Below, piece after piece: positions 17,931 through 28,599 of a DNA stretch of 50,391 bases. This stretch comes from an uncultured Synechococcaceae cyanobacterium (GTDB lineage: Bacteria > Cyanobacteriota > Cyanobacteriia > PCC-6307 > Cyanobiaceae), in NCBI GenBank assembly GCA_902634405.1, contig CACPJY010000011.1, positions 1 to 50,391 on the forward strand, given 5' to 3'. A model generated the notes under the pieces. The model saw only the letters and a program-made list of their open reading frames with translations. It did no database searches and had not been told where the DNA came from. A program made the position numbers and the translations under genes. Position 1 is the stretch's first letter; every line of letters starts with the position of its first letter.

Positions 17931-19853
17931 ATGCCAATAATTACTCTGCCCGACGGAACACAGAAAGAGTTTGATCGGCCTATATCGATAATGGAAGTAG
18001 CAGAAAGCATTGGGCCTGGGCTAGCAAATGCAGCTATCGCAGGGAAAGTGAATGGTTTGCTCCTAGACACATGCATGAAGCTAGAAAAAGATTCCAATGT
18101 AAGTATTATTACAAAAAAAGATACTGAAGGGATAGATATAGTTAGACACTCTTTTGCCCATTTAGTTGGACATGCGGTTAAACAGCTTTTTCCGTCTGCA
18201 AAAATGGCGATTGGACCAGTTATAAAAGATGGTTTTTATTATGATATATACTATGAAAAAAATTTAACTCTAGAAGATTTAGAAAAAATAGAATGTAGAG
18301 TAAAAGAACTCGTAGAACAAAACTATAAAATAAATGTAGAGATAGTATCACGTAAGAAAGCTAGACAGACATTTATTGATAGATCTGAGCCTTATAAAGT
18401 TCAAATCATTGATGATATAGATGAAAAAGAAACTATAAAGCTATACCACCACCAAGAATATATAGATATGTGCCGAGGTCCGCACGTACCTAATACAAAA
18501 CACCTACGTAATTTCAAATTAATGAAGTTATCAGGTGCTTATTGGAGAGGCGATTCAAAAAATGAAATGCTTCAAAGAATATATGGGACGGCTTGGGCGA
18601 ATTCAAAAGATTTAAAGAAACATCTAACACAACTAGAAGAAGCAGAAAAACGTGATCATAGAAAAATAGGCAAAAAACTATCCTTATTCCACACGCAAGA
18701 AGAGGCTCCAGGTATGATCTTTTGGCATCCTCGTGGATGGTCTATCTATCAAGTTCTGGAGCAATATATAAGAAAATTATTGGTAGAGAATGGTTATGAA
18801 GAGATCAAAACACCTCAAGCAGTAGATAGAACTCTATGGGAGAAATCTGGACATTGGGATAAATTTAAAGATGACATGTTTACTACAACTTCAGAAACAA
18901 GAGAATATGCCATAAAACCTATGAATTGCCCTTGTCACGTACAAGTTTTCAATCAAGGTTTAAAAAGCTATCGCGATCTTCCTATAAGGCTTGCTGAATT
19001 TGGCTCATGTCATAGGAATGAACCATCAGGGTCATTGCATGGATTAATGAGGGTCCGTAATTTTGTACAAGATGATGCCCATATCTTCTGTTCAGAATCT
19101 CAAGTTCAAAGTGAGGTCTCTAGATTTATTGATTTAGTTTATAAGGTATATAACTCATTTGGCTTTGATTCAATTATCGTCAAGTTATCAACGAGGCCTG
19201 AAAAACGCGTTGGAGCTGATGAAATATGGGATAAATCAGAAAAAGCCCTTGCTGATGCACTTAATGCCAAGAAGATAGATTGGGAAGTACTTCCTGGCGA
19301 GGGTGCTTTTTACGGTCCTAAGATTGAATTTTCGTTAGAAGATTGTCTTGGGAGAATTTGGCAGTGTGGAACAATACAAGTAGATTTCTCTATGCCGGAA
19401 AGGTTAGGTGCTAGTTACATATCAGAAGATAATCAAAGAGAAGTGCCTGTAATGCTTCATAGAGCAATTCTTGGTTCCTTTGAACGTTTTATAGGTATTT
19501 TAATTGAACATTATGCAGGGAAGTTCCCTGCCTGGCTTGCACCGATACAAGCTGTTGTTATGGGTATAACAGATAGAAATGACCAGGCCTGTATCAGTGC
19601 TTGTAAAGAATTAATCTCTAAGGGCTATAGAGTTGAGAGCGATTTAAGGAATGAAAAAATTGGATTGAAAATACGTGAGCATACAATCCAAAAAATCCCA
19701 TTCTTATTAATCATTGGAGACAAAGAGCAAGCTAAAGAGGAAGTGACAATAAGGACTCTTGAAGGTGAAGACCTTGGCAGTATGCATTTAGGAGATTTCT
19801 CAAAACTACTTGAACAATCAGTTGCAAATATGGGAAGAATGAATGGGATTTAA
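17931..19853 (+). CDS. thrS: Threonyl-tRNA synthetase
   Basis: Class II synthetase charging tRNA-Thr. It has the N-terminal TGS domain (about 1-60), the editing domain with [11 protein letters not shown] (HxxxH), and the catalytic core with [28 protein letters not shown] and [10 protein letters not shown] supplying the zinc Cys and His residues, then an anticodon-binding domain from about 540. At 640 residues it is a full bacterial enzyme. The gene is visibly AT-richer than neighbours such as thrB; one 60-base line near 18241 has only 12 G or C. About 210 AT-rich bases precede it, with no gene or clear structure seen. Confidence 0.97.
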   Translation: MPIITLPDGTQKEFDRPISIMEVAESIGPGLANAAIAGKVNGLLLDTCMKLEKDSNVSIITKKDTEGIDIVRHSFAHLVGHAVKQLFPSAKMAIGPVIKDGFYYDIYYEKNLTLEDLEKIECRVKELVEQNYKINVEIVSRKKARQTFIDRSEPYKVQIIDDIDEKETIKLYHHQEYIDMCRGPHVPNTKHLRNFKLMKLSGAYWRGDSKNEMLQRIYGTAWANSKDLKKHLTQLEEAEKRDHRKIGKKLSLFHTQEEAPGMIFWHPRGWSIYQVLEQYIRKLLVENGYEEIKTPQAVDRTLWEKSGHWDKFKDDMFTTTSETREYAIKPMNCPCHVQVFNQGLKSYRDLPIRLAEFGSCHRNEPSGSLHGLMRVRNFVQDDAHIFCSESQVQSEVSRFIDLVYKVYNSFGFDSIIVKLSTRPEKRVGADEIWDKSEKALADALNAKKIDWEVLPGEGAFYGPKIEFSLEDCLGRIWQCGTIQVDFSMPERLGASYISEDNQREVPVMLHRAILGSFERFIGILIEHYAGKFPAWLAPIQAVVMGITDRNDQACISACKELISKGYRVESDLRNEKIGLKIREHTIQKIPFLLIIGDKEQAKEEVTIRTLEGEDLGSMHLGDFSKLLEQSVANMGRMNGI

Positions 19854-20023
19854 ACTAAATTTTTAAGAATTAAGAAAATTAATCCATATAGATTCAAATG
19901 ATTCGCACCATTTGATTGAGCCAATATAAAAGATAGTTTAAATGTAATTACATCTTTTGGACTCTAATAAAAACAGGAGTTAGATTGAGGTAGTAAAGTA
20001 ATTTTAACTTAGATTTCGTAGAT

Positions 20024-20422
20024 ATGTCCGACGACTCTATTAATTCACTTGCAGACCTTGATTCCCTAAGATCTGCTCCAGAACTTTCACTAGAAAAACA
20101 ATCTGCCTTAAAAGAAGAGCTGAAGACTGCAATGTCTGGTTCTGAATGGTTTACATTAGGAATAATGGCTGAATCATTAGATGTGGCACTTAATGTAACT
20201 CGCCAAATAGAAAAACAATTCAACTGGGCGCATATGGATTTAATTGATTCCCCGACAAATCTTGGGCCTGTTTTCTTAAAGGCAAATCAAAAAAATGGAC
20301 AGATTTATGTTCGGATAGAACATGGCCTAGGTGAAGGTATTTTAATTACTGGACATCCTAAAGATCCAGGGGAAACTGGTCCAACATGGGGGCCTTTACC
20401 ACTATCAATCTTTAACTCTTAA
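20024..20422 (+). CDS. DUF1824 family protein
   Basis: A 132-residue soluble protein matching the cyanobacterial DUF1824 family, whose function is not established. Recognisable blocks are SGSEWFTLGIMAESLDVAL, QIEKQFNW, NQKNGQIYVRIEHGLGEGIL and GHPKDPGETGPTWGPLP. The first 30 residues are polar and variable. It lies between thrS and glucokinase on the same strand, 53 bases before glk, with about 170 AT-rich bases upstream that could hold its promoter. Confidence 0.82.
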   Translation: MSDDSINSLADLDSLRSAPELSLEKQSALKEELKTAMSGSEWFTLGIMAESLDVALNVTRQIEKQFNWAHMDLIDSPTNLGPVFLKANQKNGQIYVRIEHGLGEGILITGHPKDPGETGPTWGPLPLSIFNS

Positions 20423-20475
20423 AAATTTAGTTAATTTTAAATTAAACAGCCACTAGAACATAATCTTATAGTTTA

Positions 20476-21537
20476 ATGGATATCTCTAAACAAATATTTC
20501 TTGCTGGTGATTTAGGAGGAACAAAAACCTTGTTAGGTTTATATGGATGGGATCAAGGTCCAATCGAATATTATAAAAAAAGATACACTTCCTCGAGTTG
20601 GTCATCATTAGAATCTATTTTGGAAGATTTTCTAACTAAGATTCCGTCTAATCTTAAAAAACCCACTTTTGGCTGCATTGCTGTTGCTGGGCAAATAAAA
20701 AAACATTCCACAAAAATCACAAACTTAACTTGGAATCTTAAATTAGAACCTATACGTAAAGCAGCTAATTTAACCAAGTTAGAATTAATCAACGATTTTG
20801 AAGTTTTAATTTATGGGATCCCCTTCCTAGAGAACAATCAAAAAGAAACTATTCAGAAGGGCGCTAATAATTTCTTAACCAATGGTCCAATTGCAATCAT
20901 TGGTGCAGGAACGGGATTGGGGGTTGCACGAGGAATCAATACACCACAAGGATTAATAGCTCTTCCAAGCGAAGGAGGGCATATCGAATTTTCTCCAAGA
21001 TCAGAGCAAGAATGGGAATTATCTCAATGGTTAAAAAAAGAATTGAATGTCCACCGCCTTTCAATGGAACGAATTGTCAGCGGTACTGGATTGGGGAATA
21101 TTGCTTCATGGATTCTTCATAAAAAAGATAATCAAAACCATGCCTTATCTGCCCATGCCCATGCTTGGTTCTATTTATCTTCTGAAAAAAATACCAAGCC
21201 AGATTTACCTGCATTAGCAAGTAAAGCGGCTGAAAATGGAGATTTACTTATGCAAGAAGCCCTCAATATCTGGATCAGTGCTTATGGGTCAGCAGCAGGA
21301 GACCTTGCTTTACAAGAGCTTTGTACTGGCGGACTTTGGATTGGCGGAGGTACTGCTTCGAAACAAATTAATAAATTGAAGTCTCAAATCTTTCTAAATG
21401 CTTTACGTAAAAAAGGGCGTTTTCAAACATTTTTAGAGGAAATCCCAGTCAGAGCCTTAATAGACCCATCTGCAGGATTGTTTGGGGCGGCTTGTAGGGC
21501 TCGCATGCTCGCCGAACTAAATGGGACACTGTCCTGA
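20476..21537 (+). CDS. glk: Glucokinase
   Basis: The protein phosphorylates glucose to glucose-6-phosphate, for use of glycogen-derived or imported glucose. The N-terminal phosphate loop LAGDLGGTKTLLGLYG (residues 10-25), the GAGTGLGVARG loop and PSEGGHIEFSPRS of the bacterial Glk family are present. The length of 353 residues is typical of cyanobacterial glucokinase. thrB starts 14 bases after the stop, so the two are likely co-transcribed. A second, half-length sugar-kinase-like protein lies at 28600, but this is the only apparently complete kinase of the kind in the window. Confidence 0.93.
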   Translation: MDISKQIFLAGDLGGTKTLLGLYGWDQGPIEYYKKRYTSSSWSSLESILEDFLTKIPSNLKKPTFGCIAVAGQIKKHSTKITNLTWNLKLEPIRKAANLTKLELINDFEVLIYGIPFLENNQKETIQKGANNFLTNGPIAIIGAGTGLGVARGINTPQGLIALPSEGGHIEFSPRSEQEWELSQWLKKELNVHRLSMERIVSGTGLGNIASWILHKKDNQNHALSAHAHAWFYLSSEKNTKPDLPALASKAAENGDLLMQEALNIWISAYGSAAGDLALQELCTGGLWIGGGTASKQINKLKSQIFLNALRKKGRFQTFLEEIPVRALIDPSAGLFGAACRARMLAELNGTLS

Positions 21538-21551
21538 GTAGAACGTTTTGA

Positions 21552-22499
21552 ATGGCGCAGCCGCGCATTGGTCAGAAAGTAATTGTGGATGTTCCATCCA
21601 CAACAGCCAACCTTGGTCCTGGGTTCGACTGTCTTGGTGCCGCACTAGATCTAAATAATCGGTTTTCTCTAAGCCGAATAGAGGGCGATGGGGAAAGATT
21701 TGAATTGATTATTGAGGGTACAGAGGGAAGCCACCTGCGCGGTGGGCCAGAAAATCTTGTTTATAGAGCTGCTCAACGAGTATGGAAAGCAGCCAGACTT
21801 GAGCCTGTTGGACTAGAAGCACGAGTAAAACTTGCTGTACCGCCTGCTAGAGGTTTAGGCAGCAGTGCTACTGCAATAGTGGCAGGATTAGTGGGAGCAA
21901 ATGCCCTTATGGGTAATCCTTTACCAAAAGAAAAACTGCTCGAACTAGCAATTGATATTGAAGGTCATCCAGACAATGTCGTTCCATCTCTTCTTGGAGG
22001 ACTTTGCATGACAGCAAAAGCCGCCTCAGAGAGATGGCGAGTTGTTCGGTGCGAATGGTTCAACACAGTAAAAGCTGTAGTAGCAATTCCCGCTATTCGC
22101 CTAAGCACAAGTGAGGCCAGACGCGCAATGCCTAAAAGCGTTCCGCTAAGTGATGCTGTAATAAATTTAGGGGGCCTAACCTTACTTCTACAAGGACTAA
22201 GAACTGGAGATGGAGATCTTATAGCTGATGGAATGAACGATCGTCTTCACGAACCTTATCGGTGGCGTCTAATAAAAGGCGGGATTGAAGTTAGGCAAGC
22301 AGCTCTAAGTGCAGGTGCTTGGGGTTGCGCTATTAGTGGTGCGGGTCCCAGTCTTATAGCACTTTGCCCAGAAGATAAAGGAGCAACCGTAAGTCAAGCA
22401 ATGGTAAGGGCTTGGGAATCAGCAGGCATTGCTAGCAGAGCACCTGTTTTGAGCATCCAAAGAGGGGGGAGCCGATGTCGCCCACATTCTCATGAGTAG
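21552..22499 (+). CDS. thrB: Homoserine kinase
   Basis: A GHMP-family kinase making O-phosphohomoserine for threonine synthesis. The N-terminal STTANLGPGFDCLG block (about 16-29), the ATP loop PPARGLGSSATAIVAGLVGAN near residue 95 and the C-terminal SGAGPSLIALCPE loop are all present. At 315 residues it is full length. It is GC-richer than nearby thrS; the 60-base line at 22261 has 31 G or C. It follows glk by 14 bases and precedes ndhD by 54 bases. Confidence 0.96.
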   Translation: MAQPRIGQKVIVDVPSTTANLGPGFDCLGAALDLNNRFSLSRIEGDGERFELIIEGTEGSHLRGGPENLVYRAAQRVWKAARLEPVGLEARVKLAVPPARGLGSSATAIVAGLVGANALMGNPLPKEKLLELAIDIEGHPDNVVPSLLGGLCMTAKAASERWRVVRCEWFNTVKAVVAIPAIRLSTSEARRAMPKSVPLSDAVINLGGLTLLLQGLRTGDGDLIADGMNDRLHEPYRWRLIKGGIEVRQAALSAGAWGCAISGAGPSLIALCPEDKGATVSQAMVRAWESAGIASRAPVLSIQRGGSRCRPHSHE

Positions 22500-22553
22500 A
22501 TATACTCAACGAAATGAACCTCGAGCTGTTAAGTTCATCTTCAAACGCTTGAG

Positions 22554-24125
22554 ATGATGGACGCCAACCTGCCCATATCTGCTGCGTCCCAGGGATCATT
22601 ACCCTGGCTTTCGTTGATAGTGCTCCTCCCTATAGCAGGCGCAATATTGATGCCATTCCTTCCTTCAGATGAAGAAAACTCTGGCACTCCTAGAAATATA
22701 GCGATATCAATATTGCTCGCAGACTTCATATTGATTGTTGGTGTATTTGGGAATCTTTTTGACAGAAGCATTGGTTCACTTCAATTAGTTGAAAGAAACA
22801 GCTGGATCCCTTTTATAGGATTGGAGTGGTCCCTAGGAGTAGATGGAATCTCTGCTCCACTTGTTGTTCTAAGCGGTCTAATTACCTTACTTTCAGCTAC
22901 AGCAAGCTGGAAAATTACTTCGAAAAAAAGGCTCTACTTTTCTCTACTTTTAGTTCAAGCCTCTGCACAAGCTCTAGTCTTTATTTCACAAGATTTTCTC
23001 CTTTTCTTTTTAGCCTGGGAATTAGAACTAGTTCCCGTTTACCTCCTAATTGCGATCTGGGGGGGACAACGACGCTTGTATGCGGCCACAAAATTCATTC
23101 TTTATACTGCACTAGCTTCTTTGTTAATCCTTATAAGTGGTTTAGCACTCGCGCTATCTGGAAATGAATACACCCTAAATTTAACGGAACTAACAAGCAG
23201 ATCTCCCGAAGGAGGTTTCGGGATTCTTTGTTATTTAGGTTTTCTAATTGGGTTCGGAGTGAAGCTACCTATCTTTCCTCTCCATACCTGGCTACCTGAT
23301 GCCCACGGAGAAGCGAACGCACCTGTATCAATGCTTCTAGCTGGGGTCTTATTAAAGATGGGAGGTTATGCCCTCATCAGGTTCAATGTTCAGATGCTGC
23401 CCGAAGCCCACCTTCAACTTGCTCCAGCTCTAATTGTCATAGGAATTGTAAATGTAGTTTATGGAGCACTTAACGCTTTCGCTCAAGACAATGTAAAAAG
23501 GCGCATTGCATGTAGTTCTGTAAGTCATATGGGGTTTGTTCTTCTAGGGATTGGCGCAGTAGATGCTCTTGGCATTAGTGGTGCAATGCTTCAAATGATT
23601 AGTCATGGCTTAATAGCAGCAGCAATGTTCTTCTTTACGGGATCTTTTTACGAACGCACAAAAACCCTTTCAATTCCCAATATGGGTGGACTCGCAAAAG
23701 TTTTACCAATCACCTTTGCCTTCTTCTTGACAAGTTCCCTGGCCTCACTCGCCTTGCCAGGGATGAGTGGCTTCGTAAGTGAAATTACTGTGTTTTTAGG
23801 AATCACAAGTCAAAGTGGATTCACTTCACTTTTTAGGGCTATAACAATTTTCATTGCTGCTATAGGCCTAGTTTTAACTCCTATTTACCTTCTCTCAATG
23901 TGCAGGAGGGTCTTCTTTGGTCCGCGAATTCCTGCTTTAGCAATTATCGAAGACATGAATCCAAGGGAGCTCACAATAGGCCTATCTCTTTTAATCCCTA
24001 CATTGGCAATTGGATTCTGGCCTAGAGTAGCAATAGACCTATATTCCGCGACTACAGATGTAATCGCCAGCAAACTATTAGGTGAAAGCCTTGTTGCAGT
24101 AAATAATTATATTTTAGTAGGTTAG
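22554..24125 (+). CDS. ndhD: NAD(P)H-quinone oxidoreductase chain 4 (NdhD)
   Basis: A membrane-arm subunit of the thylakoid NDH-1 complex, involved in cyclic electron flow and respiration, with an antiporter-like proton channel. The 523 residues contain about 14 hydrophobic segments. Family blocks are [40 protein letters not shown] with the key Glu, [20 protein letters not shown] and [12 protein letters not shown]-type [17 protein letters not shown]. Two adjacent ATG codons open the frame. Which of the NdhD paralogues (respiratory or CO2-uptake type) it is cannot be settled here, though the single-copy setting suggests the respiratory/cyclic form. Confidence 0.95.
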   Translation: MMDANLPISAASQGSLPWLSLIVLLPIAGAILMPFLPSDEENSGTPRNIAISILLADFILIVGVFGNLFDRSIGSLQLVERNSWIPFIGLEWSLGVDGISAPLVVLSGLITLLSATASWKITSKKRLYFSLLLVQASAQALVFISQDFLLFFLAWELELVPVYLLIAIWGGQRRLYAATKFILYTALASLLILISGLALALSGNEYTLNLTELTSRSPEGGFGILCYLGFLIGFGVKLPIFPLHTWLPDAHGEANAPVSMLLAGVLLKMGGYALIRFNVQMLPEAHLQLAPALIVIGIVNVVYGALNAFAQDNVKRRIACSSVSHMGFVLLGIGAVDALGISGAMLQMISHGLIAAAMFFFTGSFYERTKTLSIPNMGGLAKVLPITFAFFLTSSLASLALPGMSGFVSEITVFLGITSQSGFTSLFRAITIFIAAIGLVLTPIYLLSMCRRVFFGPRIPALAIIEDMNPRELTIGLSLLIPTLAIGFWPRVAIDLYSATTDVIASKLLGESLVAVNNYILVG

Positions 24126-24130
24126 TCATC

Positions 24131-26278
24131 ATGTCAGAAAGAGTTAATTTACTACCAGAAATACCAATCCTAGCGGGGAAGGGGTTGCCCGAATTTCAAA
24201 AAATTACACCTTCTCAAATAAATAAAAATATTCCGATATTAATTAAAACGTTAATAAAAGATTTTAGAGATCTTGAAAAAGATCTAAACCAAAAGCTAAC
24301 AGTTCCTAATGCTTCCCTGAGTTGGGATGAAATAATGACTCCTCTTTCTGAAATTGGAGAGAGCCTTCGCTGGAGCTGGGGTCTAGTTTCACATTTAAAT
24401 AGTGTTTGCAACTCCAAAGAATTAAGGGAAGCTCATTCTGCCCAGCAAAGCTCAATAATAGAATTCACTAATATTCTTGGACAAAGTAAAAGTGTTTACA
24501 AAGCTTTGTGCTCTTTAAGAGACAACCCTTCTAAGGATCTGCTTAATACTACTCAAAAGAGAATTTTAGAAGCAGAGATCTTATCAATGGATCAACGCGG
24601 GGTTGGCCTACAAGGACAAGAAAAAGAAGCTTTCAATACGAACTCCCAACGTATTGCAAAATTATCAACAAATTTCAGTAATAACGTTCTTGATGCTACT
24701 CAGGCTTGGAGTCTTCTCTTAGAAGATCCATTAGATATAAATGGCATTCCTCATCGTGCTTTGGAAGCATATGCATCCTCCGCTAAAGCTGCAGGTGATT
24801 TAAATCAAACAAGTGGAGGTGAACCGACACCTGAAAAAGGGCCCTGGCGAATTGGCCTAGACATGCCTAGCTATATAGCCTTCATGACCTATGCAACTAA
24901 CAGATCATTACGAGAGAGAATCTACAAAGCTCATATAAGTCGCGCTAGTACTGGGGAGCTAAACAACCAATCCTTGATAGAAGAAATTTTAGTCCTAAGA
25001 AAAAAGCAAGCACACCTACTTGGGTATAACAGTTGGGCGGAAGTTAGTCTTTCTACCAAAATGGCAAAAGACATCAAAGCTGTTGAGGAGTTATTAGATG
25101 AGCTACGGAGAGCTTCAATGCCTGCTGCTGAAAAAGAATTTAATGATCTAAAAGCATTTGCAAAAAAGCATGGGTTCTCTCAAGATCTAGAACTAGCGCC
25201 GTGGGATCTAAGCTTTTGGGCCGAACAGCTTAGGCAAGAACGATATAACCTAGATCAAGAAGCACTACGACCGTGGTTCCCACTTCCACAGGTTTTAGAT
25301 GGTCTCTTCAATCTTTGTGAAAAGTTATTTGACATCAAAATAAACGCAGCTGATGGGGAGGCTCCTATATGGCATGAAGATGTTCTGTTCTTCAAGGTAA
25401 GTGATCATAGTGGATCTCATATAGCTTCGTTTTATCTTGATCCCTATACTCGACCATCAAATAAAAGAAGCGGCGCATGGATGGATGAATGTCTAATCAG
25501 AAGAAAAACAAGTATAGGAGACATAGAGTTACCTGTTGCCTACTTAATATGTAATCAAACCCCTCCAACGAAGGATAAACCTAGCTTAATGAGCTTTGAG
25601 GAAGTTCAAACATTGTTCCATGAATTTGGTCATGGCCTTCAACACATGTTGACAGATGTAGATTATCCCCAAGCAGCCGGTATAAACAATATCGAGTGGG
25701 ATGCCGTCGAATTACCAAGTCAATTTATGGAGAATTGGTGCCTTGAAGAATCAACCATTTCAGAAATTGCTAGTCACTGGGAGAACAAATCACCACTACC
25801 TGTAAAAGAGTTTCAGAAATTACGAGATAGTCGAAACTTCAATTCTGGGATCGCCATGTTAAGGCAAATACACTTTGCTTTAACTGATTTACGTTTACAT
25901 AATGAATGGGATCCATCCTTAGGTAAAACTCCAGATGAAATGCGTCGGGAAATAGCTACTTCAACATCTGTGATTCCACCAATACCTGAAGATCAGTTCC
26001 TTTGCTGCTTTAATCATATCTTTGCAGGTGGTTATTCTGCAGGCTATTACTCATACAAATGGGCAGAGGTCTTAAGTGCAGATGCTTTTGCAGCATTTGA
26101 AGAAGAGGGGTTGGAAAACAAAAAACAAATCAGAGCAAAAGGAAGGCATTTTCGTGAAACCATTCTTAGTCAAGGTGGTAGTCGTCACCCCTCAGAAATT
26201 TTCAAGGATTTCCGTGGCCGTCAACCCTCAACCGAAGCTCTTATACGCCATTCAGGTCTTGCTACAACTACTCACTAA
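24131..26278 (+). CDS. prlC: Oligopeptidase A, M3 family zinc metallopeptidase
   Basis: A cytoplasmic peptidase degrading short peptides, including cleaved signal peptides. The zinc motif TLFHEFGHGLQHML is at about residues 494-507, with His 497 and His 501 as ligands and Glu 498 as catalytic base. The third ligand is in the following NIEWDAVELPSQFMENW segment, and GGYSAGYYSYKWAEVLSADAF near the C-terminus is a family hallmark. At 715 residues it is slightly longer than the E. coli enzyme. It begins 5 bases after ndhD and overlaps the convergent lipase by 11 bases. Confidence 0.95.
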   Translation: MSERVNLLPEIPILAGKGLPEFQKITPSQINKNIPILIKTLIKDFRDLEKDLNQKLTVPNASLSWDEIMTPLSEIGESLRWSWGLVSHLNSVCNSKELREAHSAQQSSIIEFTNILGQSKSVYKALCSLRDNPSKDLLNTTQKRILEAEILSMDQRGVGLQGQEKEAFNTNSQRIAKLSTNFSNNVLDATQAWSLLLEDPLDINGIPHRALEAYASSAKAAGDLNQTSGGEPTPEKGPWRIGLDMPSYIAFMTYATNRSLRERIYKAHISRASTGELNNQSLIEEILVLRKKQAHLLGYNSWAEVSLSTKMAKDIKAVEELLDELRRASMPAAEKEFNDLKAFAKKHGFSQDLELAPWDLSFWAEQLRQERYNLDQEALRPWFPLPQVLDGLFNLCEKLFDIKINAADGEAPIWHEDVLFFKVSDHSGSHIASFYLDPYTRPSNKRSGAWMDECLIRRKTSIGDIELPVAYLICNQTPPTKDKPSLMSFEEVQTLFHEFGHGLQHMLTDVDYPQAAGINNIEWDAVELPSQFMENWCLEESTISEIASHWENKSPLPVKEFQKLRDSRNFNSGIAMLRQIHFALTDLRLHNEWDPSLGKTPDEMRREIATSTSVIPPIPEDQFLCCFNHIFAGGYSAGYYSYKWAEVLSADAFAAFEEEGLENKKQIRAKGRHFRETILSQGGSRHPSEIFKDFRGRQPSTEALIRHSGLATTTH

Positions 26279-26870
26279 GAATTGATCTTACAAGTACCTT
26301 TAATGATCTCGGTTCATAGATAAGTTGTTTATGCGTAAAAACGGGAAGAGAATTTTGCAAGCCCAAAGGTAAAACTGCACGCCACCCTGGTAAAACCATT
26401 AGATCCCATCTGCAAAAAAAACTACTACATTTAATTCGCTCTAAAGCCGAATAATCCCTATTCAACTCCTTCAATAACTTGCTGCCACACTTCATATCAG
26501 CAATGCCTTCTAACAAAAAGCTTGGAACAAACTGAGCAGTCAGAGTTCCTCTATGAGGACTCCCGACACTTAAAAAGTGATTTGTGCGAGCAGCTCCCCC
26601 TAACTCTTGTAACCAAATCCTGCTAACAATGCCTCCCATTGAAAAACCAACTAAGTCAATCTCAACTTCAGGGCCCCATTCCTCAAGAATCCTAGAGTCC
26701 AATTGCTTTGCAAGCACTCTCAATGGAGTTCGTCCAAAATCATGAGGTAGATGAGGTATAAATACAGACCAGTATGGTCTGTTTAACTCTTTAAGAAGAG
26801 GGTAAAACAGTTGCGGACTATTCCAAAGACCATGTACTAAAACTAATGGCCTATGAGAAAACGCCATCAT
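26268..26870 (-). CDS. Alpha/beta hydrolase, lipase-like
   Basis: A 200-residue hydrolase with the oxyanion segment PLVLVHGLWNSPQLF (about 9-23) and the nucleophile elbow GFSMGGIVSRI with Ser at about 77. The order HGLW, HDFGRTPL, GFSMGG, SVGSPHRGT is that of small triacylglycerol-lipase or thioesterase-like proteins, and the PHRGT block is frequent in lipases. The catalytic His is probably in VFTHKQLIYEP. No signal peptide is apparent, so a cytoplasmic role is likely. It is 3 bases downstream of folB on the same strand, and overlaps prlC at its 3' end. Natural substrate unknown. Confidence 0.8.
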   Translation of the reverse strand: MMAFSHRPLVLVHGLWNSPQLFYPLLKELNRPYWSVFIPHLPHDFGRTPLRVLAKQLDSRILEEWGPEVEIDLVGFSMGGIVSRIWLQELGGAARTNHFLSVGSPHRGTLTAQFVPSFLLEGIADMKCGSKLLKELNRDYSALERIKCSSFFCRWDLMVLPGWRAVLPLGLQNSLPVFTHKQLIYEPRSLKVLVRSILSE

Positions 26871-26873
26871 TTT

Positions 26874-27257
26874 TTAGGAAGATGGCCAATTCTTAAATCT
26901 TTCAACGGCTACGGTCCCAGGAAACCCTTCTACAGGAGGATTACACTTAGTCAAAGTAATTTTGGTTGGGACGCGTCCATAAAGAGACTCTAAACACATA
27001 AAAATCTGCTCACTAAAGTATTCTATTGTTTTGCAATTGAGCTGAAAAGCCATCTCTTGTATAGCTTTTATAGCCAAACTGTAATCAGCGGTATCTTCAA
27101 GGTCATCTGTCCTTGAAGCCTCCTCAAGATTTAACCAAATACTGAAATCCACAGTAAACAACTGTCCGTGTAGGCGTTCATGATCTAAAAAACCTACGTG
27201 TGCCCAAAGTCGGATATTTTCAACATGTATTGCTCCAGTTTGAGGGTAATGTCTCAC
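26874..27257 (-). CDS. folB: Dihydroneopterin aldolase
   Basis: A folate-pathway enzyme splitting dihydroneopterin. The protein shows [36 protein letters not shown], which carries the conserved GxxxHER-like active-site part (in pieces at about 10-45), and the C-terminal [22 protein letters not shown] block. At 127 residues it has normal length. Its ATG overlaps the proA stop by 4 bases, so translation of the two is coupled. It is the middle of a proA-folB-lipase run. Confidence 0.92.
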   Translation of the reverse strand: MRHYPQTGAIHVENIRLWAHVGFLDHERLHGQLFTVDFSIWLNLEEASRTDDLEDTADYSLAIKAIQEMAFQLNCKTIEYFSEQIFMCLESLYGRVPTKITLTKCNPPVEGFPGTVAVERFKNWPSS

Positions 27258-28573
27258 AAAGGGAGGTCCATGTGAGTGAATTGCCTATCTCCTGAAGCAA
27301 ATTCAGCAGCCAGATGGCCGTCTCCCTTTAACTTATAGCGATAAGTTACTAATCCCTCTAACCCAACAGGTCCTCTAGGAGGCAAGGTTTGAGTGCTAAT
27401 TCCCACCTCTGCTCCAAAACCATAACGAAAACCATCAGCAAAGCGTGTGGAACAATTGTGATAAACACCAGAACTATCAACAGACATAAGGAACTTATTA
27501 GCTACATCTTGATCATTAGTCACAATAGCTTCTGTATGCCTAGATCCATAGCGCCTAATATGATCTAAAGCCTCTTGAAGTGAAGACACTACTTTCACTG
27601 AAAGTGCTAAATCTAAATATTCTTTAGTCCAATCATCATCATTAGCCGCATCAACAATACCTAGGGCTTGACTTAATTCATCACCAAGCAACTTCACACC
27701 TAATTTCTTAAAAGCTGGTATGGCAAGGTTTAAAAAAGAATGAGCTATATCCTTATGAACTAGCAATGTCTCAATTGCATTGCAAGCTGCCGGGTACTGT
27801 GTCTTACTATCAATAGCAACATCTAAGGCCTGGCTCAAATCAGCCCCCCTGTCCACATATAAGTGACAAATTCCGTCCGCATGTCCCAAAACAGGAATAG
27901 TAGTATTGTTCTGGATAAAACGAACAAGCTCATTACTACCTCTAGGGATTATTAGATCTACCAAACCATCCAATCTAAGCAAGGCTAGGCTTTCCTGACG
28001 AGTAGTAAGTAATGCCAATGCTTCTTTATTAATAGTTGATTGAGCCAACCCTTCTTGAAGTGCACCCATTATCGCTTCATTTGTATTACTTGCTTCACTT
28101 CCTCCTTTTAAGATAGCCCCATTCCCTGATCGAATAGCAAGAGAAGCTATTTGAATAACAGCATCTGGTCGAGCTTCAAAGATTATTCCTAAAACTCCAA
28201 GAGGAGTTGTAATTCGTTCAAGTGTCAATCCTTTTGCAAGCTCTCTGTGCAACTGACGCTTCCCTAAAGGATCTTGCAATTGAGCAACTTGCTCTAAGCC
28301 TTCAATTGCCGAGGCAAGTTTATTTTGGTCCAACTTAAGCCTTGCTATTAGGGCAGAAGAAAGTCCCTCTTTTTCAGCCTTTTCAAGGTCTTGGGCATTT
28401 GCCGAGACAATCTGCTGTGAATTTGACCTTAAAGATGACGCCATTGCAAATAAAGCAGCGCACCGTTCATTATTATCAGCCTGCCCAAGGGACATTGCAG
28501 CTCGCCTGACCGCACCAGCTCTCAGTAACAATTCCGACGAAGGCTCTGGAACTCCTGATGGATTTTTAGTCAT
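27254..28573 (-). CDS. proA: Gamma-glutamyl phosphate reductase
   Basis: The NADPH-dependent second enzyme of proline synthesis. Family blocks are [23 protein letters not shown], the [11 protein letters not shown] loop, and the catalytic cysteine in [15 protein letters not shown]. The C-terminal end [31 protein letters not shown] is highly characteristic. At 439 residues it is close to the usual 415-430. The start ATG is 26 bases downstream of the half ROK protein stop. It overlaps folB by 4 bases. Confidence 0.97.
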   Translation of the reverse strand: MTKNPSGVPEPSSELLLRAGAVRRAAMSLGQADNNERCAALFAMASSLRSNSQQIVSANAQDLEKAEKEGLSSALIARLKLDQNKLASAIEGLEQVAQLQDPLGKRQLHRELAKGLTLERITTPLGVLGIIFEARPDAVIQIASLAIRSGNGAILKGGSEASNTNEAIMGALQEGLAQSTINKEALALLTTRQESLALLRLDGLVDLIIPRGSNELVRFIQNNTTIPVLGHADGICHLYVDRGADLSQALDVAIDSKTQYPAACNAIETLLVHKDIAHSFLNLAIPAFKKLGVKLLGDELSQALGIVDAANDDDWTKEYLDLALSVKVVSSLQEALDHIRRYGSRHTEAIVTNDQDVANKFLMSVDSSGVYHNCSTRFADGFRYGFGAEVGISTQTLPPRGPVGLEGLVTYRYKLKGDGHLAAEFASGDRQFTHMDLPL

Positions 28574-28599
28574 TGCACAATTTTTTTAATTCTAGTGAA

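Noticed and set aside
19894-19915. TCAAATG/CATTTGA hairpin after thrS
   Set aside because: No T-run follows and the stem is AT-rich and only 7 bases; expected by chance in AT-rich DNA.
22514-22538. ATGAAC/GTTCAT short inverted repeat between thrB and ndhD
   Set aside because: Six-base stem with a 13-base loop and no T-run; not distinguishable from chance.
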